Source of the DNA: Halocaridina rubra
Lineage: Eukaryota; Arthropoda; Malacostraca; Decapoda; Atyidae
Reading direction: 5' to 3'
DNA: 64,000 bases
Assembly (NCBI GenBank): GCA_037179515.1
Contig: JAXCGZ010013688.1
Coordinates: 1-64,000, forward strand
Part shown: one piece after another, positions 14,396-26,957 of the stretch
How positions within the stretch are numbered: position 1 is the first letter of the stretch
Layout of the letters: every line of letters starts with the position of its first letter
Position numbers and translations under genes: made by a program
Notes under the pieces: model-generated
Told to the model about the DNA's origin: nothing
Seen by the model: the letters and a program-made list of their open reading frames with translations, nothing else
The model's database searches: none

Positions 14396-14564
14396 GAAGC
14401 CAAACTGTTCATCCCCAATTGTCGTTACCTCTCTGAGTCTCCTCTCTATGATCTTCTCCTATATCTTCATAGTATGACTTAACAACTTTATACCTCTATA
14501 GTTTCCACACTCCTGAATGTCTCCCTTCCCTTCATAGATTGGGATGATTTAGGCTTCCTCTCCA

Positions 14565-15269
14565 CTAGTCTGGCATCTTTTCCTGACTAAAGATCTTTTG
14601 CATTAAGTCCCACAAGATATCTATGCCTTTCTCTCCAAGACTCTTCCATACCTCCACTGGCATCTTATCAGGTCCTGCTGCCTTTCCATTTTTCATTTTC
14701 CATTCTGCCCGCTCTACCATTCTTCTAGCCACTGTTGTTGTAACTGCTTCATTTGGAAGTCCATCTTCAAGTACTGCTCTTGGATTCTCTTCATTTAGTA
14801 ATCCTTCAAAAAAAGTTTCCCATCTGCATTTTATTTCATCCTCTTCTGCTAGAACTACTCCATAGTTATCCTTTATTTGTCTTACTTGGGTCAAGTCCTT
14901 AGATGCAGCATCTCGGGCCTTGGCAATTCGCCATAGTTTCTTCTCTCCTTCTGGTATTTCCAGCTCTTCATAGACTTCATTCAGTGTCTCTACCTTTGGT
15001 TTTGGTACTGCTTTCCTTGCCTCCTTCTTTGCCTGCTTGTACTCTTCTTTATCCTGCTCCAGGCCTGATAAATCTGCCTTTTTCTTAGCTTCTTTCTTGT
15101 TCTTCACCCATTCTTGCACTTCCTCATTCCACAACCATGACTCTTTATCATTTGGGGGTTTCCTTCCTGATGACCTTCCAAGTACCTCCTTACCAACCCT
15201 CAAAATCACCTTACTATTCTCTGTCCACCGTTCTTGTACATCCTCATGCAACCTTATCGCTTCCAACAC
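14565..15269 (-). pseudogene. RTE-like linker and RT N-terminus
   Basis: The frame has a lysine-rich linker, then KMKNGKAAGPDKMPVEVWKS, the conserved RTE RT N-terminal motif. It ends near 14565 with a frameshift before the palm domain. Confidence 0.8.
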
Positions 15270-15311
15270 TCTTCCCTTAAATATAGCTCTCAGCTTTCAA
15301 TCTCTACCACC

Positions 15312-15602
15312 TTATCTTTGGGTCCATCCTCGGCTTCTTACTTTTCCTACATTTCCTGAGCCTGCAATCAGTACTATCCTATCATGCACTGCTACACTCT
15401 CCCCATTTATTACTTTACAGTTGCTAATCTCCTTCAGATGGTCTCTCCTACACAACAATAAATCTATCTGGCTCTCTCTCCCACCACTACTGTATGTAAT
15501 CAATCTGTTTTCCTTTTTCTCAAAGAATGTGTTGACCAATGCCAGATCAAAAGCCACTGCAAAATCAATCACTCTCTCTCCCCCCTCATTTCTCTCGCCC
15601 AC
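15312..15602 (-). pseudogene. RTE-like endonuclease C-terminal part
   Basis: This frame covers the end of the endonuclease, including a YSSGGRESQIDLLLCRR stretch. The usual SDH-like end appears decayed (VHDRIV). It is frameshifted relative to both neighbours. Confidence 0.7.
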
Positions 15603-15994
15603 CCCCCATGAACTCTACCTATCACAGCTTTCCCAATTCCCAATTGGCCAGTTAGATCTCCTCCCAAAATTACCCTCTCCCTTATAGGAATTGTTCTAAG
15701 CCCCTGGTCCATCTCCTTCCAAAATATGTCCTTCTCCTCCGCTGTACAACCAGTTTGTGGGGCAATGGCACATGCAATATTGACTACCGTTTCTCCCAGT
15801 CCCAGCTTTAAACTCATAATTCTGTCACTCTTTCTATTCACACCAAGTAAGCTTTCCTTCAGGTCTTTGGATAGTATTATTCCTACACCATTCCTTCCAT
15901 CCTCATTTGTACCACTATAGAACAATTTGCAACCCTCACCCAGTTCCCTCCCCTTATTTCCTTTCCACCTGGTCTCCTGCACACAGCACTCCAA
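15569..15994 (-). pseudogene. RTE-like endonuclease core
   Basis: CVQETRWKGNKGRELGEG matches the catalytic glutamate region (QETRW), and the frame continues with GRNGVGIILSKDL and GGDLTGQLG. Here the usual GDFN motif reads GGDLTG, so the site is altered. Confidence 0.8.
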
Positions 15995-16235
15995 TTCTCC
16001 TCCTCTCCAACAGGTCCACCAATTCTCGCCCCTTCCCAGTCATTGTCCCCACATTAAGAGTGCCCACCCGCAGCACCTCATCTGACACTCTCCCTCGAGC
16101 TTGCCTCTTTAATCCAGCCCGCCCATGACTTGGTAGCCCTTGCTGTCTTTCCGGAGGGGTCAGGCGAAGTCCCAACGCGTAGCCTAAGGGGAACGCCCTA
16201 GTATGGTGACTATTCTCGTTATCTATACTGGCCAT
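15954..16235 (-). pseudogene. RTE-like ORF N-terminus
   Basis: LRVGTLNVGTMTGKGRELVD is the standard start of the RTE endonuclease domain. The frame then shifts into the catalytic core frame. Confidence 0.75.
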
Positions 16236-16350
16236 ACTTTGGTTTTGGCAAAATTTTTATGGCCGGATGCCCTTCCTGCTGCCAACCCTCCCCATTTACA
16301 AGGGCTTGGGACCGGCACCAAATTGAGGCTGGCTTGCCCCTTCAGTGGCT

Positions 16351-16355
<5 letters not shown>

Positions 16356-16442
<87 letters not shown>
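16356..16442. repeat. (TA)n microsatellite
   Basis: The array abuts the 5' end of the RTE-like LINE. Confidence 0.95.
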
Positions 16443-17823
<1,381 letters not shown>

Positions 17824-17924
17824 ATGTCGGGAGAACTTGCCAGCATTGAACAGTGCCTTGAGAAGCACATCCCAGAGGAGCAGTTGAAGGAAGTCAGAAG
17901 GATCTTATATGGTCGTGAACTTGG
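17824..17924 (+). CDS. UPB1: Beta-ureidopropionase exon 1
   Basis: Beta-ureidopropionase is the cytosolic enzyme of the last step of pyrimidine breakdown; it hydrolyses N-carbamoyl-beta-alanine to beta-alanine, CO2 and ammonia. Exon 1 encodes residues 1-34 and contains SIEQCLEKHIPEEQLKEVRR followed by ILYGRELG, which aligns with the N-terminal helix of animal UPB1 (LEECLEKHLP...VKRVLYGKEL in human). The ATG at 17824 matches the family start, so I take it as the initiator. The exon ends at GG|GTGAGC in phase 2. Joined to exons 2-4 it gives 152 residues of a protein usually about 385-390 long; the remainder lies right of the window. Fly orthologue name: pyd3. Confidence 0.93.
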
Positions 17925-18062
17925 GTGAGCTCGTTATTACTTTTTTGGCAGTTTACACTACCATAGCGTTCGAATACTTGATTGCTCTCATAATGTTTTA
18001 TTCTGAACTTATATAATTTAGTAACATAGGTACGTGTTATTACTTTCATCTACTGTACTCAG
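17925..18062 (+). other. UPB1: UPB1 intron 1 (138 bp)
   Basis: GTGAGC donor and ...CTGTACTCAG acceptor. This short intron contrasts with the 40.6 kb intron that follows. Confidence 0.9.
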
Positions 18063-18167
18063 GACATTCACTATTATTGAAGCTGTAGAGAATCTGGCTG
18101 AGCAGCATAATTTTGAAGTGAAAGGTTACTGCATTCCAGCAGCTAAGGAAGAACTCGCTCCACCGAG
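18063..18167 (+). CDS. UPB1: Beta-ureidopropionase exon 2
   Basis: This exon encodes residues 35-68 and the first two bases of Arg69. The text FEVKGYCIPAAKEELAPPR aligns with FELQGYAFEAAEEQLRRPR in human UPB1, the linker between the N-terminal extension and the nitrilase fold. The donor is GAG|GTAAGA in phase 2. The N-terminal extension encoded by exons 1-2 is characteristic of beta-ureidopropionases and separates them from generic nitrilases. Confidence 0.93.
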
Positions 18168-18568
<401 letters not shown>

Positions 18569-18752
18569 GTGTGACACCGTGACAGGCAGAAACTGCCCTC
18601 ATCAATAAAGGCCCGGGCACGAGAAAATACCAAGACAAAGGAAAAAAAAGGTTAAGGGCAAGGCAGAGATGAGGTAATGTCACACAAAGGAAAACAACAG
18701 ACAGAGAAAAAAAAAACAGTCTTAAGTACAGAGGACCTAGAGATATGGAGGA

Positions 18753-19205
18753 CTAGGCTCTGAGATGACGATAGATCTGCTTTTTGAAGGATGAAATGTC
18801 ATAAGAATTAGGAAAGACAGAAGGAGGAAGAGAGTTCCAGAGTCTGGAGGTAGATGGGAAGAAGCATTCACTGTAACGAACAATCCGCGAGCTACAAATC
18901 TCCACACAGTACCTGTGAGATGAGGCCGCTTGGCGAGTGTTATGCTGCCTCGGCAGTGGTGGAGGGATGCAACTCGCCAACTCATCAGAGCAGCGATGGA
19001 AGTAGTCGCAAAAGAAAAGAGAAAGGGAAGATACCTTACGGCGAAGAGAGAGAGAATCCACATTAGAAGTAAGAGAAGGAATAATAATGAGTCTGACTGC
19101 CTTAGATTCAACCCTATCAAGAAGATAAGTAGAGGAAGAAGCACCCCAGATGTGTGAGCAGTATTCTAAGCAGGGGTGTATAAGACCTTTGTAAATTTTA
19201 AGTAA
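18753..19205 (-). pseudogene. Jockey-like RT C-terminal domain behind a UAG codon
   Basis: This continues in the same frame as the RT at 19206-20645. The separating codon at 19203-19205 is TAG where the related copy at 33.26 kb has CAG (Gln), so one nonsense change splits the protein. It ends with SLPPSVFPNSYDISSFKKQI, a common jockey-type C-terminal pattern. Confidence 0.8.
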
Positions 19206-20645
19206 CTACATAGAGGAAAAGTAATGACAAAAACGAAACAAAACCCCCAATATTTTGGATGAAGATTTAGAAATTTGGATTATGTGATTCCTCCAAGACA
19301 TGTTAGAGGCTATATGGATTCCTAATATGTTAATAGAGTTAAGAGGGTAAATTTCATCGGTTTTGAAGACAATAGGGTTATCAGGAGGAGAAGAAGATAA
19401 AGAGATAGCCAGAAACTGTGTCTTGGAGGCATTGAATTTAACTAAATTTTGAGTGCCCCATTCAGATACTCTCTGCAAATCGGAGTTAAGAGTAGAAGAA
19501 AGAGTGATACGAGATTGATTGCAAGTAACAGATGAAGGTTGTGAAGAATCATCAGCAAAGGCATGAAGAAGAGAGGAAGATAGGGATTGTAGAAGATCAT
19601 TGATGAAGAGAAGGAAGAGAGTAGGTGAAAGAACAGAGCCCTGTGGAACACCAATGGTAACAGAGAAAGGGCTAGATGTCGTGCCATCAACAACTACAGA
19701 TATAGAACTGTCAGTAAGAAAACTGGAAATCAGAGAACAGAAAGAAGGGGTAAAGCCATAGGCAGGGAGTTTGGCCAACAGAGCCTTGTGCCAGACTCTG
19801 TCAAAAGCCTTAGAGATATCAAGGGCGACGACAAAGGATTCCCCATAGTTCCTCAGAGAAGATGACCATACATGAGTAAGATAGGACAGGAGATCGCCAG
19901 TGGATCTTGCCTTGCGGAAGCCGTACTGGTGATCGGAGATAAGTGAGTTAGATTCAAGGCGTATCAAGAAGTGAACATTGAGCAAAGTTTCGAAAACTTT
20001 AGCAATAGAGGAGGTTAGGGCAATAGGTCGGTAGTTAGAAGGACTAGAGCGGTCACCCTTCTTATGAACAGGTTGAACTAGAGCAAGCTTCCAAGATGAA
20101 GGATAGATTCTGGTTGACAGAATGAGGCGAGAAAGACGACAAAGCACGGGAGCCAGTTCATCTGCATACTCCTTAAGGAACCTTGCAAGGATACCATTGG
20201 GACCAGATGCCTTGTTCGTCTTTAGCGAGCGAAGAAGCTTATGAGCTTTGCGTGAAGAAAGGATAAGGGAGGGCATAAGGTTAGAGAGGGGAAAAGACTG
20301 AGGAACAGGTGCGCTGGAATCGTTGATAGAAGAGTTGGCAGAAAAATGAGAGCCAAAGAGAGTGGCTTTGTCAGTGGGAGAGCAAACTATTGAACCATCA
20401 GAACGAATGAGAGGGGGAAAGCTTGAGTTACAGAAGTTTTTGGAGAGGTTTTTGGCTAAGGACCTGAAGCATTTGTCAGAGGGAGAGGAGTTAAGGTCAT
20501 CAACTTTCCGTCTTATAAAGGAAGCCTTAGACCTTCGAATCTGAGCAGTACAGCGATTCCTAGCTATAATAAAAGCAGAGTGAGTTAAATCAGAAGGAGA
20601 GGCTATGTAAGATTGGTGAGCCTGATTCCTAGTCTGGATAGCCAT
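19206..20645 (-). CDS. Jockey-like reverse transcriptase (479 codons)
   Basis: RT motifs occur in order: [86 protein letters not shown], catalytic FADD (HAFADDSSQ) and SEWGTQNLVKFNASKTQF. The domain looks complete and catalytic residues are present. It is cut from its C-terminal domain by a UAG and from its endonuclease by a frameshift, so it would not make the full protein without readthrough. Confidence 0.85.
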   Translation of the reverse strand: MAIQTRNQAHQSYIASPSDLTHSAFIIARNRCTAQIRRSKASFIRRKVDDLNSSPSDKCFRSLAKNLSKNFCNSSFPPLIRSDGSIVCSPTDKATLFGSHFSANSSINDSSAPVPQSFPLSNLMPSLILSSRKAHKLLRSLKTNKASGPNGILARFLKEYADELAPVLCRLSRLILSTRIYPSSWKLALVQPVHKKGDRSSPSNYRPIALTSSIAKVFETLLNVHFLIRLESNSLISDHQYGFRKARSTGDLLSYLTHVWSSSLRNYGESFVVALDISKAFDRVWHKALLAKLPAYGFTPSFCSLISSFLTDSSISVVVDGTTSSPFSVTIGVPQGSVLSPTLFLLFINDLLQSLSSSLLHAFADDSSQPSSVTCNQSRITLSSTLNSDLQRVSEWGTQNLVKFNASKTQFLAISLSSSPPDNPIVFKTDEIYPLNSINILGIHIASNMSWRNHIIQISKSSSKILGVLFRFCHYFSSM

Positions 20646-20688
20646 GGAGCAGGCACAGTCAAACCAAGGATCTCAGCAACTTTTAGAG

Positions 20689-21669
20689 CTACCTGATCAG
20701 GGTTGTGGGACCGAAAGCAGTAGTCATCCCTTGGGAAGTCAAAGAGAAAGTTGCGCAAATTTTCATGTTGGGTATGCTCGAAGTGCCAAAGGCAACGCTG
20801 AGTAGGAGGGATTGGTGGTGGGGGAGTGAAATGGAAAAGACTGATATCATAGAGTGGTTAGATTTACCAAGAGGGGAAAGCATGGAATAAGAGTAATTTG
20901 AAGGGTTAGAAGTAAAGAATAGGTCAAGAGTGTTTGCAGCATGTTCGTGACAATCAGGAACGCGAGTAGGATGTTTGATAATTTGCTCCAGATCGTGAGT
21001 AATAGAGAAAGCAAGGGCCTCGCTTCCTCCCACTTCAGTGTGAGAAGAATGAAGCCACTCACTGTGGTGTATAATGAAGTCTCCAATGTAGAGAACTTCG
21101 GCATGTGGGTGAGAAGATATCAAAGACTCATGGCACAAGGATAGATATTCAAAGAAAGACACAAACTCGGTGGAGTTTGGAGAACAGTAGCAGAAGCAAA
21201 GGAAGATAGTGGTAGTGGAGAGATAGACTTTTAGCCAGAGAACATCAAAGTCAGGAGATTCAAGTTCCATGAGCCTTGCAGTAGGAGTGTTAGTGTTGCA
21301 ATAGGCACAGACCCCACCTTTGGAAGGAAAACGATTATACATATTATAGTGAGAGATTTGGAATGGGTCAGTGGAAGCATGTATAGACAGCTGGGTTTCA
21401 GATAGGAGGAGGAGGTTAGGGAGGAAAGTGCCCAAGTGCTGTTCCACAGACGAAAGATTAGAGTTCAGCCCATGAATGTTAGAATAGTAAAGAGTGAAAG
21501 AAGCAGATCTATTGAGAGGTGCCAGGTTAAGAGCAGAACCATTACTACCACCAGGCGTGTCTGCCCTCAAGCCAATGGTGGAGTCAACAGGATCCCCGGA
21601 GATTCTTTGCACCCCACTATGCCGGGTACTGGGGGCCATTAATTGTGAATCTTCCATAAATACTAACAA
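20689..21669 (-). pseudogene. Jockey-like endonuclease
   Basis: After a divergent N-terminus the frame reads YYSNIHGLNSNLSSVEQHL, then LLLLSETQLS (catalytic Glu), LYIGDFIIHHSEWL (the GDFN-like site with N changed to I) and GKSNHSMISV (SDH-like, here SNH). The changed catalytic Asn and Asp suggest an inactive enzyme. It is out of frame with the downstream RT. Confidence 0.75.
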
Positions 21670-21907
21670 ATGTGAGGAAAAAGAAAGTAAAAGTTACAGA
21701 TGTGCAGAATGTTGTGATTTGTCAAATGTAATGGAATAGCAAGAGATGGGTAATGAATACGCCAGAATATTCAGTGTAGATGTAGGCATGAGGAAAGAAC
21801 CGTCCTGAAGGAAGACTCAACCTGGAACTGTTTGGACCAGTCCTAGTTGCATCCTAATACCTTCAGTCGTAGTCTTTCAACGGGCGGCTGGTGCCATGGC
21901 CAACCTA

Positions 21908-22038
<131 letters not shown>

Positions 22039-22097
22039 GTACAAACTGTTAGCATACAGCACTAAATAGTAAGGAAGCCCATCAGTGAAACAAAACT

Positions 22098-22150
22098 TAT
22101 AAAACAATGCTATATTTCGGATCCTAACTGGATCCCTTCTCAAGCACAAC
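22098..22150 (-). ncRNA. Hammerhead-like motif in left Penelope arm
   Basis: Read on the minus strand: CTTGAGAAG, a GGATCC/GGATCC stem with a short loop, then CGAAATATAGC. This is the layout CUGANGA-stem II-GAAA of hammerhead ribozymes, which Penelope terminal repeats are known to carry. The first core deviates from CUGAUGA, so cleavage activity is doubtful. Confidence 0.4.
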
Positions 22151-22239
22151 TGAGACAAAATAACAAAGAAGGGGGAGACATAAACAAAAGGACTCATGAG
22201 ACCTGAGGGATTAAAAAAATTAATCCCTCTGCGTCTTAT

Positions 22240-22977
22240 GTGCACTTTTATAGTTATCATGAAGAAAAAGTAAAATTAGGTATAGCTTCGAATTTATTCC
22301 TTAGAGCCCTCCGGATTTGCAGCTCCAATTATTTAGAACATGAAATTCAAACGGTTTATTCTCAGCTTGACCAACTTTGTTATCCTCCCTTTTTCTTAGA
22401 CAAAGCTCTGCAGAAAGCTAAACATGTTTTTTACAATCCTCACAGGACCCCCAAAGAGAATAATTTCAACAAAATCCTCCTTCCTTTTCACCAAAAGCTA
22501 GGCGTCATAAATGATACATTAGGTAAACAGTCCCCATTCACTTTTAACTATCCCACTACTTTAAGAAAAGAATTAGTTAACGTTAGCCAAAACAAAAAAG
22601 AAGTTAATGCAGGAGTATACCAAATAAGCTGTAATGATTGCAATAGAGTGTACATAGGACAAACAGGCCGCTCTCTATCCCAGAGAGTCTTAGAACACAA
22701 GAGAGCAGTAAGATATAATCAAGAAAATTCAGCTATTTTTACCCACATCAATGAACATAATCATCGGATTGATTGGAGTGGTGCCACTATGCTATTTAAA
22801 AGTACCTGTCAATTCAAACGGAAAATTGTGGAATCTTCCCTCATTGAAATGAAGGACAATTTTAATCTATCTAGGGGGCAATGGACCCCTGACATAATTG
22901 ATAAAGCCCTCCTGAAGCGCTGCCTCAACGAAGTTATCCCTCAAGATAAGCCCCCAACCAGATTAATATTCTTTTAA
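22240..22977 (+). CDS. Penelope-like RT C-terminus with GIY-YIG endonuclease
   Basis: The last 245 codons of a Penelope-like polyprotein. Residues 125-127 (GVY) and 138-140 (YIG) give the GIY-YIG signature. A CNDC pair at 131-134 and downstream histidines (HINEHNH) fit the zinc-binding extension of Penelope endonucleases. R149 in SQRVLEHK and the glutamate in VESSLIEMK are candidates for the catalytic Arg and Glu. The N-terminal part up to residue 110 is the end of the RT and linker. The RT palm is missing, so this is a 5'-truncated copy with an apparently intact endonuclease. The frame opens with GTG, an artefact of truncation. Confidence 0.85.
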   Translation: MHFYSYHEEKVKLGIASNLFLRALRICSSNYLEHEIQTVYSQLDQLCYPPFFLDKALQKAKHVFYNPHRTPKENNFNKILLPFHQKLGVINDTLGKQSPFTFNYPTTLRKELVNVSQNKKEVNAGVYQISCNDCNRVYIGQTGRSLSQRVLEHKRAVRYNQENSAIFTHINEHNHRIDWSGATMLFKSTCQFKRKIVESSLIEMKDNFNLSRGQWTPDIIDKALLKRCLNEVIPQDKPPTRLIFF

Positions 22978-23202
22978 TTATAATAATATGTTGGGGGCTA
23001 TCTTCTTTCAGATCATTTACCATTTTAAGGATTAACATTTTTCTTTGTTAATGGTTTAATGATCTTGGCGGCTTCTTGGTTGAGGATAATTCGTTTGGAT
23101 TAGACCTGTCCTGTTATCAAAAATTTTTTTAATCCCTCAGGTCTCATGAGTCCTTTTGTTTATGTCTCCCCCTTCTTTGTTATTTTGTCTCAGTTGTGCT
23201 TG

Positions 23203-23252
23203 AGAAGGGATCCAGTTAGGATCCGAAATATAGCATTGTTTTATAAGTTTTG
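23203..23252 (+). ncRNA. Hammerhead-like motif in right Penelope arm
   Basis: The mirror copy of the left-arm motif: CTTGAGAAG, GGATCC-AGTTA-GGATCC stem-loop, CGAAATATAGC. The same deviation from the consensus core is present in both arms. Confidence 0.4.
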
Positions 23253-23271
23253 TTTCACTGATGGGCTTCCT

Positions 23272-24888
<1,617 letters not shown>

Positions 24889-24917
24889 CTGAACTGTTAA
24901 CATACATTCTAAAATTG

Positions 24918-25113
24918 TAGGAAAAGCCCATTAAATAAAACAACGAAAATATATATATATAAAAAGTACTTATTAATTTCGTGACCTAAACTGGTCACCT
25001 TCTCAAAGTACAATTGCCATTGTACTTTGAGAAGTTGACCAGTTTAGGTCACGAAATTAATAAGTACTTTTTATATATATATTTTCGTTGTTTTATTTAA
25101 TGGGCTTTTCCTA
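24918..25113. mobile_element. Penelope-type terminal hairpin, 96/94 bp arms
   Basis: Near-perfect inverted repeat: arm 24918-25013, loop of about 6 bases, arm 25020-25113. Each arm has the hammerhead-like order seen in the Penelope arms: TTTGAGAAG, a GACC/GGTC stem, CGAAATTAATA. It looks like two Penelope terminal repeats head to head with the coding region lost, or a retrozyme-like non-autonomous element. Confidence 0.6.
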
Positions 25114-25214
<101 letters not shown>

Positions 25215-25223
25215 TAATTTTTT

Positions 25224-25293
25224 ACCCCGACCGGGACTCGAACCTAGGACTTATGATTACTAAGTCAGGGCGCTACCACTACACCACAGAAGG
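25224..25293 (-). tRNA. tRNA-like core, unit 1 (pseudo-tRNA or SINE head)
   Basis: The minus strand has box A TGGTGTAGTGG and a consensus box B GGTTCGAGTCC. The acceptor stem pairs poorly and the anticodon arm is not clean, so I do not assign an amino acid. Confidence 0.45.
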
Positions 25294-25554
25294 TTAAAAG
25301 GAATCCAACCTTATAGCTTATATCTGCTATACTTAGGAATGAACGCATTCTAATGATGCCACTATGTTCATATTACAGATTCCCCAACCTCACACGTGGC
25401 TTCATTATAGCATTTAATTCAAGTCCCAATCTCATTCGGGCCATGAAATAACCAAGCAAGCACATTACATATGTGAAAACATAGTGGCATTCAGTTAGAA
25501 TGCGTTCATTCCTAAGAATAGCAGATATAAGCTATAAGGTTGGATTCCTTTTAA

Positions 25555-25624
25555 CCTTCTGTGGTGTAGTGGTAGCGCCTTGACTTAGTAATCATAAGTC
25601 CTAGGTTCGAGTCCCGGTCGGGGT
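25555..25624 (+). tRNA. tRNA-like core, unit 2
   Basis: Box A TGGTGTAGTGG and box B GGTTCGAGTCC are intact. Acceptor pairing between CCTTCTG and TCGGGGT is only partial. Probably a tRNA-derived repeat rather than a working tRNA. Confidence 0.45.
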
Positions 25625-25827
25625 AAAAAATTATTCATGTTTTCACATATGTAATGTGCTTGCTTGGTTATTTCATGGCCCGAATGAGATTGGGACTTGA
25701 ATTAAATGCTATAATGAAGCCACGAGTGAGGTTGGGGAATCTGTAATATGAACATAGTGGCATTCAGTTAGAATGCATTCATTCCTAAGTATAGCAGATA
25801 TAAGCTATAAGGTTGGATTCCTTTTAA

Positions 25828-25897
25828 CCTTCTGTGGTGTAGTGGTAGCGCCTTGACTTAGTAATCATAAGTCCTAGGTTCGAGTCCCGGTCGGAGT
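25828..25897 (+). tRNA. tRNA-like core, unit 3
   Basis: As unit 2, with TCGGAGT at the 3' acceptor side in place of TCGGGGT. Confidence 0.45.
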
Positions 25898-26103
25898 AAA
25901 AAAAAATTACTCATGTTTTCACATATGTAATGTGCTTGCTTGGTTATTTCATGGCCCGAATGAGATTGGGACTTGAAATAAATGCTATAATGAAGCCACG
26001 AGTGAGGTTGGGGAATCTGTAATATGAACATAGTGGCATTCAGTTAGAATGCGTTCATTCCTAAGTATAGCAGATATAAGCTATAAGGTTGGATTCCTTT
26101 TAA

Positions 26104-26173
26104 CCTTCTGTGGTGTAGTGGTAGCGCCTTGACTTAGTAATCATAAGTCCTAGGTTCGAGTCCCGGTCGGGGT
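26104..26173 (+). tRNA. tRNA-like core, unit 4
   Basis: Identical internal boxes to unit 2. Confidence 0.45.
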
Positions 26174-26376
26174 AAAAAATTATTCGTGTTTTCACATATG
26201 TAATGTGCTTGCTTGGTTATTTCATGGCCCGAATGAGATTGGGACTTGAATTAAATGCTATAATGAAGCCATGAGTGAGGTTGGGGAATCTGTAATATGA
26301 ACATAGTGGCATTCAGTTAGAATGCGTTCATTCCTAAGTATAGCAGATATAAGCTATAAGGTTGGATTCCTTTTAA

Positions 26377-26446
26377 CCTTCTGTGGTGTAGTGGTAGCGC
26401 CTTGACTTAGTAATCATAAGTCCTAGGTTCGAGTCCCGGTCGGGGT
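26377..26446 (+). tRNA. tRNA-like core, unit 5
   Basis: Identical internal boxes to unit 2. Confidence 0.45.
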
Positions 26447-26649
26447 AAAAAATTATTCATGTTTTCACATATGTAATGTGCTTGCTTGGTTATTTCATGG
26501 CCCGAATGAGATTGGGACTTGAATTAAATGCTATAATGAAGCCACGAGTGAGGTTGGGGAATCTGTAATATGAACATAGTGGCATTCAGTTAGAATGCGT
26601 TCATTCATAGGTATAGCAGATATAAGCTATAAGGTTGGATTCCTTTTAG

Positions 26650-26719
26650 CCTTCTGTGGTGTAGTGGTAGCGCCTTGACTTAGTAATCATAAGTCCTAGG
26701 TTCGAGTCCCGGTCGGGGT
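26650..26719 (+). tRNA. tRNA-like core, unit 6
   Basis: Identical internal boxes to unit 2; this last unit is cut off after about 45 further bases by (TA)n at 26764. Confidence 0.45.
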
Positions 26720-26763
26720 AAAAAAATTATTCATGTTTTCACATATGTAATGTGCTTGCTTGG

Positions 26764-26957
<194 letters not shown>

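Noticed and set aside
25555..25624. A specific amino-acid identity for the tRNA-like units.
   Set aside because: The acceptor stem pairs poorly and the anticodon arm does not fold cleanly, so an anticodon cannot be read with confidence.
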